Assembly (NCBI RefSeq): GCF_001028665.1
Contig: NZ_CP011503.1
Location: forward strand, 1,364,001-1,428,000
Origin: Burkholderia pyrrocinia
Lineage (GTDB): Bacteria; Pseudomonadota; Gammaproteobacteria; Burkholderiales; Burkholderiaceae
DNA length: 64,000 nt
Direction of reading: 5' to 3'
Both the position numbers and the translations under genes were made by a program. Below are positions 8,493 to 16,679 of this stretch, in pieces. The first letter of the stretch is position 1, and each line of letters starts with the position of its first letter. Below the pieces are notes generated by a model. The model did no database searches. It was not told where the DNA came from and was given only the letters and a program-made list of their open reading frames with translations.

Positions 8493-9008
8493 TCAGAGCG
8501 GACGGCTGGTTTCATTCGCGACCACCGTCACCATCTGCGCAAGCACGCCGGAGTGCCCGGGCATGCTCACCGAAACCCGGACGCGCCGGAACACGGGGTT
8601 CGGCGTGGCGCTCACGCTCTGCGTACAAACGAGTTGCACGTTGCCTTGCGAACAGTCGAAACTCTGGTCGCCGATCTGCGGCCACGCATGCGTGAGGCGC
8701 AACTGCGCAAGCGCGTTGTCGGCGCTCCAGCCGGCGAGCAGCCGGTGATGGAGGTCGGATGCATTGGTCGCCATCGTGCCGACCGCGCGGATCGACGCGG
8801 CGAGCGCGACCGCGATGATCGCGAGTGCGACCAGCACCTCGATCATCGTGAAGCCGCGCCCCGCAGGAAGTCCCCTTGGGGGGCGTGCCGCGGGGAAACC
8901 GGACGCAGCCCGGTTTGCGCAGGAACCGCCACGCCCCGCAGGAAGTCCCGTCGGGGGAGTGGGGTGCGACGAAGAAACGGGGAGGGGCAGGCGACGACGC
9001 ATCGTCAT
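8493..9008 (-). CDS. gspI: Type II secretion minor pseudopilin I with a greatly extended leader
   Basis: A 171-residue minor pseudopilin; family members are usually about 120-130 residues. The mature part begins FTMIEVLVALAIIAVALAAS after Gly52 and looks normal, with Glu at mature position 5. The excess is all in the leader, which is 52 residues instead of the usual 6-12. It contains the peptide GLPAGRG twice, 25 residues apart (residues 21-27 and 46-52), encoded by an 18-base direct repeat with a 75-base period. The ATG at 9008 overlaps the gspH stop as ATGA. No ATG or GTG lies between codon 3 and the cleavage site, so the long leader seems to be translated. Confidence 0.88.
   Translation of the reverse strand: MTMRRRLPLPVSSSHPTPPTGLPAGRGGSCANRAASGFPAARPPRGLPAGRGFTMIEVLVALAIIAVALAASIRAVGTMATNASDLHHRLLAGWSADNALAQLRLTHAWPQIGDQSFDCSQGNVQLVCTQSVSATPNPVFRRVRVSVSMPGHSGVLAQMVTVVANETSRPL
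8857..8949. repeat. Two copies of an 18-base direct repeat inside the gspI leader
   Basis: CGCCCCGCAGGAAGTCCC occurs at 8857-8874 and again at 8932-8949, exactly 75 bases apart (25 codons, in frame). Each copy is followed by a C-run/G-run inverted segment (CCCCTTGGGGG and CCCGTCGGGGG), so each can fold into a GC-rich hairpin. It looks like a repetitive palindromic element that has entered the coding sequence without breaking the frame. Confidence 0.75.
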
Positions 9009-9472
9009 TGCACCTCGTAGCGGCCGTTGCCGGTGCCGACGATCGTCGCGCTGCCGACGGCCGAATGCAGCGTCACGCGCACCGGCGTGTCGATGCTCTC
9101 GGTGCCGAACACGACGCGGTTCGCGCGCGTGTCGGAACCCGGGTAGTCGATGTCGGCGCCCGTGACGCCGCCGTCCCAGTCGCGCGGGCGCAGCAGGTCG
9201 TCGCGCAGCGTGCGCCAGCCGTCGGGCGAGCTCACGTCGAAACGGAAGCCGTGCGCGGTCGGCTGCCACGCGATCGGGCGCGCGCGCACCTGTGCTTCAT
9301 CGCCGGCCGTCTCGAACAGCAGCGCAATGCGCTGCGCTTCCTCGCGCAGGTCGGTGCGCGGATTGCGCGTCAGCGACAGCGACGCGAGCGACACGAGCAG
9401 CCCTGCGATCACGAGCACGACCAGCATTTCGAGCAGCGTGAAGCCGCGCGCGCGTCGCACGCCATGCTTCAT
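9005..9472 (-). CDS. gspH: Type II secretion minor pseudopilin H
   Basis: A 155-residue minor pseudopilin. The leader MKHGVRRARG (10 residues) is followed by FTLLEMLVVLVIAGLLVSLA with Glu at mature position 5. The start at 9472 gives the standard leader; the reading frame is open further upstream, but that sequence does not look like a pilin leader. It lies 135 bases after gspG and overlaps gspI by four bases. Confidence 0.9.
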   Translation of the reverse strand: MKHGVRRARGFTLLEMLVVLVIAGLLVSLASLSLTRNPRTDLREEAQRIALLFETAGDEAQVRARPIAWQPTAHGFRFDVSSPDGWRTLRDDLLRPRDWDGGVTGADIDYPGSDTRANRVVFGTESIDTPVRVTLHSAVGSATIVGTGNGRYEVQ

Positions 9473-9607
9473 CGGCCCGCCATCGGCGCGCGCCGATACG
9501 GACGGCGCCGCGCCGCGATGCACACGGCAATCGCAGCCGCAGCGGGAAGTCGTGCGAATGGCGAGCATGAAGAGCGGGAACGAAGCGTCGGGACGATCAG
9601 CGCCGGC

Positions 9608-10060
9608 TTATTGCCACGAACCGATGTCGGAGTCGTTGCTCTCGCCGCCTTCCTTGCCGTCGGCACCGTAGCTGAATACGTCGATCTCGCCGTGCACGCC
9701 CGGGTTCAGGTACTTGTACCCGTTACCCCACGGATCGTTCGGCAGGCGCTCGAGGTAACCGCCGTCCTTCCAGTTGTTCGGGATCGGATCGGTGGACGGC
9801 TTCTGGATCAGCGCGTTCAGGCCCTGCTCCTGGCTCGGATAACGACCGTTGTCGAGACGGTACAGCTTGAGCGCCTGCATGATCGTGCCGATGTCCTGCT
9901 TCGCGGCGATGCGGCGCGCCTCGTCCGGGCGGCTCATGATCTTCGGCACGATCAGCGCCGCCAGGATCCCGAGGATCGCGACCACCACCATGATTTCGAT
10001 CAGCGTGAAACCGCGCTGACGACGCACGGCCGCGTTGCGGCGAGTGATCCACGTTTGCAT
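9608..10060 (-). CDS. gspG: Type II secretion major pseudopilin G
   Basis: A 150-residue major subunit of the pseudopilus. The leader is 17 residues and ends RRQRG. The mature protein starts [20 protein letters not shown] with Glu at position 5. The C-terminal phrases [14 protein letters not shown] and [15 protein letters not shown] match the calcium-binding end of GspG. The start has AGAGGT upstream. It is the first gene of the minus-strand run and divergent from gspC. Confidence 0.96.
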   Translation of the reverse strand: MQTWITRRNAAVRRQRGFTLIEIMVVVAILGILAALIVPKIMSRPDEARRIAAKQDIGTIMQALKLYRLDNGRYPSQEQGLNALIQKPSTDPIPNNWKDGGYLERLPNDPWGNGYKYLNPGVHGEIDVFSYGADGKEGGESNDSDIGSWQ

Positions 10061-10235
10061 GACTGACTACCTCTTTCCAAAAAATGTCGTCGATTGAGTG
10101 ACGCACCCGGCACACCGGACGATGACCTGACGGCAACCTTCCGGACCCGCGGGCGCGGAGCACGCATTGTAAGGCGCGCATCGCCGAGGGCTTTCACCCA
10201 ACGCAAATTTCATATACATCCGTACAATAGCGCGC

Positions 10236-10646
10236 ATGAACGCGCTCTCGATCCGGATCCTTTCCCTAGCCCTCTTCGCGGGTTTGTGCGCGACGGCCAC
10301 CTACTGGGTCGTCACGCTGTCGGCCCGCGAAGCGCCGCTGCCCGCCGCCGCCGCGCGGCTGCCGATCCGCACCGAGGACGCCGCGGCGCTCTTCGGCGGT
10401 CAGCTCGACAAGAATCCCGTGCAGGACATCCACCTGTTCGGCATCCTCGCGCTCGATCACGGCGCCGCCGCGATCGTCGGCATCGGCGGAGAACCGCCGC
10501 GCGCCGTGTCGCTCGGCGCGGACGTCACGCCCGGCGCGAAGCTCGCCGAAGTCCGCTCCCGCTCGATCGTCGTCGACCGCAACGGCGCCCGCGCCGAAAT
10601 CCAGCTCCCGGCGAACACGCCGTCCCCCGCGATCTACATGCGCTGA
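10236..10646 (+). CDS. gspC: Type II secretion protein C, short form
   Basis: A 136-residue inner-membrane protein that links the platform to the secretin. One N-terminal transmembrane segment (LSLALFAGLCATATYWVVTL, about residues 9-28) is followed by the homology region (LFGILALDHGAAAIVGIGGEPPRAVSLG). The protein ends there, without the C-terminal PDZ or coiled-coil domain found in most GspC (about 270-300 residues). It is the only plus-strand gene in the cluster, lying between gspG (divergent) and gspF (convergent). The short form is consistent with other Burkholderia gsp clusters as I know them. Confidence 0.85.
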   Translation: MNALSIRILSLALFAGLCATATYWVVTLSAREAPLPAAAARLPIRTEDAAALFGGQLDKNPVQDIHLFGILALDHGAAAIVGIGGEPPRAVSLGADVTPGAKLAEVRSRSIVVDRNGARAEIQLPANTPSPAIYMR

Positions 10647-10677
10647 ACGGCGACGGCCTCACCCACTCGTCGGGCCG

Positions 10678-11895
10678 TCACTGCACCATGTTGTTCAGCT
10701 CGATGATCGGCAGCATCACGGCCAGCACGATCACGAGCACGATGCCGCCCATCGCCAGGATCAGCAGCGGCTCGAGCAGGCTCGTCAGGAACATCGTGCG
10801 GCGTTCGAGCTCGCGCGCTTCGCCTTCGGCCGCGCGATCCAGCATCGTCGTCACGTCGCCCGTCGCTTCGCCGGAACGGATCAGGTGCACGAGCACCGGC
10901 GGAAACGTCTTCACGTTGTTCAGCGCGCGCGACAGCGCGGAGCCTTCGCGCACGCGCACGATCGCGTCGTCGATGTTCGCGCGCATCGCGCGGTTCGACA
11001 GCGTCTCGCCGGCCGCCTGCAACGCGCGCAGGATCGGCACGCCGGCCGCGGTGAGAATGCCGAGCGTGCTCGCGAAGCGCACCGTGTTGTAGCCGCGCAC
11101 GAGCTTGCCCGCGAGCGGCGCGGTCAGCACCCAGCGGTCGAACGCGAGCCGCGGCCCGTCGCGCGACAGCGTCGCCTTCACGAACCACACGATCAGCGCG
11201 ACCGCGATCAGGATCGCCCACCACCAGTGCCGCACGAATTCCGACAGCGCCATCATCACGACCGTGAGGATCGGCAACTGCTGTTTCGTACTCGCAAACA
11301 CGTTGACGACCTGCGGCACCACGTAGCTCAGCAGGAACGTGACGATGCCGAACGCGATCAGCGTGACGATCCCCGGATACGTGAAGGCCAGCAGGATCTT
11401 CTGCTTCAGCGCGTTGCTCTGCTCGATGTAGTCGGCCAGGCGCGACAGCACGATGCCGAGCTTGCCCGTGTGCTCGCCCGCCGCGACGAGCGCGCGGTAG
11501 ATTTCCGGAAAATCGCGCGGATGCTGGCCCAGCGCATTCGCGAGCGAATGGCCGCCGAGCACTTCAGCGCGGATCGCGGCCATCAGTTCGCGGATGTAGT
11601 CGCGTTCGGCCTGCTCGGTCAGCACGCCGAGCGCCTCGTCGAGCGGCAGCCCCGCGATCAGCAGGCTCGCGAGCTGGCGCGTGAGGATCGCCTGTTCGCG
11701 CTGCGACAGCTTGCGGCCGAACGCGAGCCGCTGCGTACGTGCGCCGCGCGTCGCGCTGGCGGCCGGCTCGACCACGAGCGGCGTGAGCCCCTGCGTGCGC
11801 AACTGGCCGCGCGCGGCACGCGCGCTGTCGGCATCGATGACGCCTTTCTGCGCATGTCCCGCCGCATCGATCGCTTCGAAACGGAATGCCGGCAT
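10678..11895 (-). CDS. gspF: Type II secretion inner-membrane platform protein F
   Basis: A 405-residue polytopic protein with two T2SSF repeats. It contains LASLLIAGLPLDEALGVLTEQAE in the first repeat and TLGILTAAGVPILRALQAAGETL in the second, with hydrophobic segments around residues 170-195, 218-240 and 375-400. It is four bases from gspE and belongs to the gspDEF unit. Confidence 0.95.
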   Translation of the reverse strand: MPAFRFEAIDAAGHAQKGVIDADSARAARGQLRTQGLTPLVVEPAASATRGARTQRLAFGRKLSQREQAILTRQLASLLIAGLPLDEALGVLTEQAERDYIRELMAAIRAEVLGGHSLANALGQHPRDFPEIYRALVAAGEHTGKLGIVLSRLADYIEQSNALKQKILLAFTYPGIVTLIAFGIVTFLLSYVVPQVVNVFASTKQQLPILTVVMMALSEFVRHWWWAILIAVALIVWFVKATLSRDGPRLAFDRWVLTAPLAGKLVRGYNTVRFASTLGILTAAGVPILRALQAAGETLSNRAMRANIDDAIVRVREGSALSRALNNVKTFPPVLVHLIRSGEATGDVTTMLDRAAEGEARELERRTMFLTSLLEPLLILAMGGIVLVIVLAVMLPIIELNNMVQ

Positions 11896-11899
11896 CGCG

Positions 11900-13399
11900 C
11901 TATGCGCCTCCCGTCACGCGCAGCACTTCCTCGAGCGACGTCGCGCCGGCCGCCAGCCAGCGCTCGGCGTCGTCGCGCAGCGTGCGCATCCCTTCCGCGC
12001 GGCCGGTGGCCAGAATCTCGGCATCGGCGGCGTTGCGATGGATCAGCGAGCGGATCGAGTCGTCGACCAGCAGCAGTTCGTATACGCCGCGCCGGCCCGC
12101 GTACCCCGAATGCCCGCACTTGTCGCAGCCGACCGGATGCCACACGGTACGGCCGTCCTCATGCCGCTCTTCCTTGCAGACGGGGCAGAGCTGCCGCACC
12201 AGGCGCTGCGCGAGCACGCCGAGCAGCGACGACGCGAGCAGGTACGGCTCCACGCCCATGTCGGTCAGGCGCGTGACGGCCGAGGCCGCATCGTTCGTGT
12301 GCAGCGTCGCGAGCACGAGGTGGCCCGTCAGCGACGCCTGCACCGCGATCTGCGCGGTTTCGAGGTCGCGGATTTCGCCGATCATGATCACGTCCGGATC
12401 CTGGCGCAGGATCGAGCGCAGCGCACGGGCAAAGGTCATCCCGATCCGCTCGTTCACCTGCGTCTGGCCGATGCCGCCGAGGTCATACTCGATCGGGTCC
12501 TCGACGGTCATGATGTTGGTCGTCGCGGTTTCGAGCCGCGACATCGACGCATACAGCGTCGTCGTCTTGCCCGAGCCCGTCGGGCCCGTGACGAGCACGA
12601 TGCCGTGCGGTCGCGCGATCAGCTTGTCGAACTGGACGAGCGTGTCGCGGCCCATCCCGAGCGCTTCGAGGTTCAGGCGCTTCGCATCCTTTTCGAGCAG
12701 ACGCAGCACCGCGCGCTCGCCGTGCCCGGTCGGCAGCGTCGACACGCGCACGTCGACCGGCCGGCCGCCGACGCGCAGCGTGATGCGGCCGTCCTGCGGC
12801 AGGCGTTTCTCCGCAATGTCGAGCTGCGCCATGATCTTGATCCGCGAGATCAGTGCGCCGTGCAGCGCCTTCTTCGGGCGCACGACGTCGCGCAGCGTGC
12901 CGTCGACGCGAAACCGCACGACGGACGAATTCTCGAACGGCTCGATGTGAATGTCCGACGCCTGTTCGCGCGCCGCTTGCGTGAGCAGCGCGTTGATCAT
13001 CCGGATGATCGGCGCGTCGTCTTCCGACTCGAGCAGATCCTCGACTTCGGGGATGTCCTGCATCAGCCGCGACAGGTCGACTTCGCCTTCGACCTCACCG
13101 ACCACCTGCGCGGCGCTGCCGTCCTGGCGCGCGTACGCGTGGTTGATCGCCTGCGCGAGCTCGTCGGCCGGCACGCGGTGCACGGAAATCGAGCCGAAGT
13201 TGCGCGCGATCTCCGCGAGCGCGGCGTCGCTCGTGCGTTCGCTGATCCACACCTCGAGCGTGTCGTCGAGCTGGTGCGCGATCAGCACCTGGCCGCTCTT
13301 CGCGAAGCCGTACGGCAGCAGCCGCGCGGCGAGCGGCGACGGCGGCTGGCGTTCGCCCGGCGCGCCGTCGTGGGCGGAAGAGGCGAGCACGTCGCTCAC
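11900..13399 (-). CDS. gspE: Type II secretion ATPase E
   Basis: A 499-residue hexameric cytoplasmic ATPase that powers pseudopilus assembly. The N-terminal domain binds GspL. The Walker A motif GPTGSGKTTT is near residue 269, followed by an Asp box, the Walker B region DPDVIMIGEIRD and the His box LATLHTNDA. A zinc-binding tetracysteine segment follows around residues 403-430 (CPVC and CDKCG pairs). Its start overlaps the gspD stop by four bases. Confidence 0.97.
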   Translation of the reverse strand: MSDVLASSAHDGAPGERQPPSPLAARLLPYGFAKSGQVLIAHQLDDTLEVWISERTSDAALAEIARNFGSISVHRVPADELAQAINHAYARQDGSAAQVVGEVEGEVDLSRLMQDIPEVEDLLESEDDAPIIRMINALLTQAAREQASDIHIEPFENSSVVRFRVDGTLRDVVRPKKALHGALISRIKIMAQLDIAEKRLPQDGRITLRVGGRPVDVRVSTLPTGHGERAVLRLLEKDAKRLNLEALGMGRDTLVQFDKLIARPHGIVLVTGPTGSGKTTTLYASMSRLETATTNIMTVEDPIEYDLGGIGQTQVNERIGMTFARALRSILRQDPDVIMIGEIRDLETAQIAVQASLTGHLVLATLHTNDAASAVTRLTDMGVEPYLLASSLLGVLAQRLVRQLCPVCKEERHEDGRTVWHPVGCDKCGHSGYAGRRGVYELLLVDDSIRSLIHRNAADAEILATGRAEGMRTLRDDAERWLAAGATSLEEVLRVTGGA

Positions 13400-15705
13400 T
13401 GCGAGGCTCCCGGCGGCGCCGTCAGCGGCTGTTGCTGCATCTGCTGCTGCGGCACGGCTTGCGGCTGGACGGCCGGTTGCGCCTGCTGCGCCGGCTGCGG
13501 GCCCTGCTGCTGGCGGCGAATCTTCGTCAGGTCGAACAGGTTCAGTGCCGAGCCGCCTTCGCTCGGGCCGAGCGGCATCGGCGGAACGGTCGGATCGTCC
13601 TTGTCACGCATGACGTTGTTGTCAGACTTATACGAGCCCGTGACGCCCTGGATATAGTCGTAGCGGTTCGCCGACACCGCCTGCGCGGTCTGCCGGTCGG
13701 TGATGATCACCGGGCGCAGGAACACCATCAGGTTGGTCTTCTGTCGGTTCTTCGATTCCGAGCGGAACAGCTGGCCGATCCACGGGATGTCGCCCAGCAG
13801 CGGCACCTTGCTGTTCGACACGTTGTAGTTGTCCTGCATCAGGCCGCCGAGCACGATGATTTCGCCGTTGTCCGCCAGGATCGTCGACTGGATCGAGCGC
13901 TTGGTGAAGGTCGGGCCGGTCGTGGCGGTCAACGTGCTGGTGACGACCGCCGAATCCTCGGTGTAGAGCTGCAGCTTCAGGATGCCGCCGTCGGTGATCT
14001 GCGGCTTCACGTGCAGCGTGAGGCCGACATCGCGGCGATCGTAGGTATTGAATGCGTTGTTCGTGTTGCCGCTCGTCAGGTTCGAATACGACCCCGTTGG
14101 AATCGGCACGTTCTGGCCGACGACGATCTTCGCCTCTTCGTTGTCGAGCGTGATGAGGTTCGGCGTCGACAGCACGTTCGCGTCGCTCACGCCCGCGAAA
14201 TAATTCAGCAGCGCGCCGAGGCCCTGCACGCCGAACATGTTGTGCAGCCAGCCGACGTTCAGGCCCGGCAGGAGCGTCTGCCCCAGCGCGCCGAGCCCCG
14301 CCGTACCACCCGCGGCAACCGCGCCCGACACCCCGAGGATGTTGCCGCTGGGCGTACCGGGGGCGCTGAAGTTCGTGCCGCCGAGAAACTGGCCTTGGGC
14401 GATCTGCCACTGGATGCCGAGGTTGCCGGACGTGTTCGAGTTCAGCTCGACGATCAGCGCCTCGATATAGACCTGCGCGCGCCGCGCGTCGAGCTGGTCG
14501 ATCACCGATCGCAGGTTCCGGTAGACCGGATCCGACGCGGTGATGATCAGCGAGTTGGTCGCCGAATCGGCCTGGATCATGCCGCCCGGCTGGTTGTCGT
14601 CGCCCTTGTCCTTGTCGCCGCCGAGCAGGCCGCCGCTGCCGAGACCGCCGCCGCTGCCCGACGAACCGCCGTACCCCGACGAGGACGACGACGAACCGCC
14701 GAGGCCGCCCGAAGGCAGCGGCGGGGTGCCGGACGTGCCGGTCGAGAAGTTGCCGCTCGACGACGAGCCGCCGCTCTGGTTGAAGCTGTTCGCATCGTTG
14801 GACGACGCCGACGAGCCGCTGTCGCTACCGCTCTTGCCGAGCATCCCGCGCAGCGTCTTCGCGAGCTTCACCGCATCGGCGTTGCGCAGCGGCACGACGT
14901 GCATGTTGCCGGGCACCGCGCTCGGCGCGTCGAGCTGCTGCACGAGGCGCTTCGCGGCCGCGAGGCGCGATGCGCTCGACGCGCGCAGCATCAGCGAGTT
15001 GGTGCGCGGGTCGGCCGTGACCGACACTTTCAGCGTTGCGTCGCTGTTGCCGATCGCGCCCGGGTCGAGCATTTTCTGCAGTTGCGCGGCGAGGTCGATC
15101 GCGTTCGCGTTGCGCAGCGGAATGACCTGTACCTGCGCGCCCGCGGCGCTGTCGACGCCCGCGATGATCTGCGCGATGCGGCGCACGTTGTCCGCGTAGT
15201 CGGTCACGACGATCGTGTTGTTCGCCGGGTAGGCCGTCACCGTGTTGTTCGGCGAGATCAGCGGCCGCAGCACAGGCAGCAGGTTGTTCGCCGATTCGTT
15301 GTGCAGCTCGAACACCTGCGTGATCACCTGGTCGCCGCGCGCCTGCGGCGCATTGCCGACATAGGTCGGCACACCCTGCAGCTTCGCGTCGGCCTCGGGC
15401 ACGACCTTCAGCACGCCGTGATCCTGCACGAGCGCGAAGCCCTGCATGCGCAGCGCCGACTGCAGCGTCTTCAGCGCCTGGTCTTCCGGCACCGGACGTT
15501 CGGCAACGAGGTTGAGCTGCCCCTTCACACGGGGGTCGACGATGATGGTCTTGCCGGTTGCGGCGCCGATCGCTTTCGCGACCTGGTCGATATCCGCATT
15601 CACGAAGTTGAGCGTGACCTGAGCGTAGGCGGCCTGCGAGACGATGATGCCGGCGACGATCAGGGTCGTGGCGACGCGCCGCATAACGAAGCGATTTCTT
15701 GTCAT
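13396..15705 (-). CDS. gspD: Type II secretion secretin D
   Basis: A 769-residue outer-membrane secretin. The signal peptide ends around residue 28 (SQAAYA), then the N0 domain begins QVTLNFVNADIDQVAKA. N1-N3 repeats follow, and the C-terminal secretin domain has NVLSTPNLITLDNEEAKI and KVPLLGDIPWIGQLFRS. Between the N domains lies a Ser/Gly-rich insertion of about 85 residues (around residues 295-380), and the C-terminus is a Gln/Pro-rich tail of about 40 residues. The start may be the second Met (residue 8). Confidence 0.96.
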   Translation of the reverse strand: MTRNRFVMRRVATTLIVAGIIVSQAAYAQVTLNFVNADIDQVAKAIGAATGKTIIVDPRVKGQLNLVAERPVPEDQALKTLQSALRMQGFALVQDHGVLKVVPEADAKLQGVPTYVGNAPQARGDQVITQVFELHNESANNLLPVLRPLISPNNTVTAYPANNTIVVTDYADNVRRIAQIIAGVDSAAGAQVQVIPLRNANAIDLAAQLQKMLDPGAIGNSDATLKVSVTADPRTNSLMLRASSASRLAAAKRLVQQLDAPSAVPGNMHVVPLRNADAVKLAKTLRGMLGKSGSDSGSSASSNDANSFNQSGGSSSSGNFSTGTSGTPPLPSGGLGGSSSSSSGYGGSSGSGGGLGSGGLLGGDKDKGDDNQPGGMIQADSATNSLIITASDPVYRNLRSVIDQLDARRAQVYIEALIVELNSNTSGNLGIQWQIAQGQFLGGTNFSAPGTPSGNILGVSGAVAAGGTAGLGALGQTLLPGLNVGWLHNMFGVQGLGALLNYFAGVSDANVLSTPNLITLDNEEAKIVVGQNVPIPTGSYSNLTSGNTNNAFNTYDRRDVGLTLHVKPQITDGGILKLQLYTEDSAVVTSTLTATTGPTFTKRSIQSTILADNGEIIVLGGLMQDNYNVSNSKVPLLGDIPWIGQLFRSESKNRQKTNLMVFLRPVIITDRQTAQAVSANRYDYIQGVTGSYKSDNNVMRDKDDPTVPPMPLGPSEGGSALNLFDLTKIRRQQQGPQPAQQAQPAVQPQAVPQQQMQQQPLTAPPGASQ

Positions 15706-16071
15706 GGATGAATGGGTCGATGCCGGCTCAGGCCACTTCCGGCGGTAGTGCTGGGATCCAAGTCCGAAAGGGGCGACATTAGCAGTTTTTCATGTCCGAA
15801 ATATCACATTGATCCGAGGACTGTCTCACATACGACATGTATCCGGCGAGTCGTATGCAATATGTAAGATTCGGTGCTATATCGGCATGCCGGCCATCGC
15901 CCCCGTTTCGCGATGAACCGACACGGAAATGCGGTATAACCCGGCTGTCGTATTTCCGCATGTCGCAACCTGACGGGCTGTCGGTATGATACGGGCGACA
16001 CGTTTCTCGTCGCACGAATAACAGGCACGGGTTTTCCCGACCATTGCGCCATTCCTTTTCGTTTTCGCACC
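15706..16071. other. Intergenic region between gspD and the lytic transglycosylase gene
   Basis: A 366-base divergent promoter region, less GC-rich than its surroundings. It holds an inverted repeat (15829-15857) and a third copy of its GTCGTAT half at 15947-15953. A TATGAT (15985-15990) could be a -10 box for the rightward gene, but I see no good -35. No coding sequence is supported here. Confidence 0.6.
15829..15857. promoter_or_regulatory. Inverted repeat CATACGAC-N13-GTCGTATG between divergent genes
   Basis: Eight-base arms at 15829-15836 and 15850-15857 are exact reverse complements, with centres about 21 bases (two helical turns) apart. A direct copy of the half GTCGTAT lies at 15947-15953. 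The arrangement suits a dimeric regulator of the gsp operon or the transglycosylase gene. The regulator is unknown. Confidence 0.45.
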
Positions 16072-16521
16072 ATGAACAGACGGTTCGCTTCGATCGCGTT
16101 GATCGCCGCAGGCGCGTGGTTCGCCAGCGCAAACGCACGCGCGGATTGTTTCGACGAGGCCGCGAAATACCAGCAGGTCAATCCGCTGATCCTGCGCGCG
16201 ATCGCGTGGCAGGAATCGCGCAACCGGCCCGGCGCGCTGAACAAGAACACGAACGGCTCGATCGACTACGGCCTGATGCAGATCAATTCGATCCACCTGA
16301 CGACGCTGTCGCGCTACGGGATCGACCGCGGCACGCTGATGGAACCGTGCAAGAACGTCTATATCGCCGCGTGGCATCTCAAACAGAAGATGAACCGCTA
16401 CGGCAACACGTGGCAGGCCGTCGGCGCCTATCATTCCGAAACGCCGTCGCTGCGCGACAAGTACGCGCGGCAGATCGCCGGCATCCTGACGCAGTGGAAG
16501 CTGCTGCCGCCCGCGCCATGA
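16072..16521 (+). CDS. Small periplasmic lytic transglycosylase (IagB/SLT type)
   Basis: A 149-residue protein that cleaves peptidoglycan glycan strands. The signal peptide ends near residue 24 (ASANARA). The SLT domain has the catalytic glutamate in AIAWQESRNRPGALN, the GLMQIN motif and VGAYHSETP. Small enzymes of this type often open the wall locally for secretion machines. Its position beside the gsp cluster suggests, but does not prove, a role in type II system assembly. It is on the opposite strand from gspD. Confidence 0.9.
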   Translation: MNRRFASIALIAAGAWFASANARADCFDEAAKYQQVNPLILRAIAWQESRNRPGALNKNTNGSIDYGLMQINSIHLTTLSRYGIDRGTLMEPCKNVYIAAWHLKQKMNRYGNTWQAVGAYHSETPSLRDKYARQIAGILTQWKLLPPAP

Positions 16522-16679
16522 CGCCGCGTCGCATCACCGCCTGACGCGGCGCCGGCCGGCCGGCGCGCGTTTGATGCACAATGCGGGCTCACGCCGCAGG
16601 TTCGCCCGTCCGCGGGCCGATCGCGCCCCGGAAGGGCGCCGCGGCCGCTTTTTCATCTTTTCCGTTGGTGTGTACCGCA

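Noticed and set aside
15830..15990. Pho-box-like CTGTC repeats before the lytic transglycosylase gene
   Set aside because: CTGTC copies do not show the 11-base periodicity of a Pho box. The inverted GTCGTAT repeat explains the pattern better.
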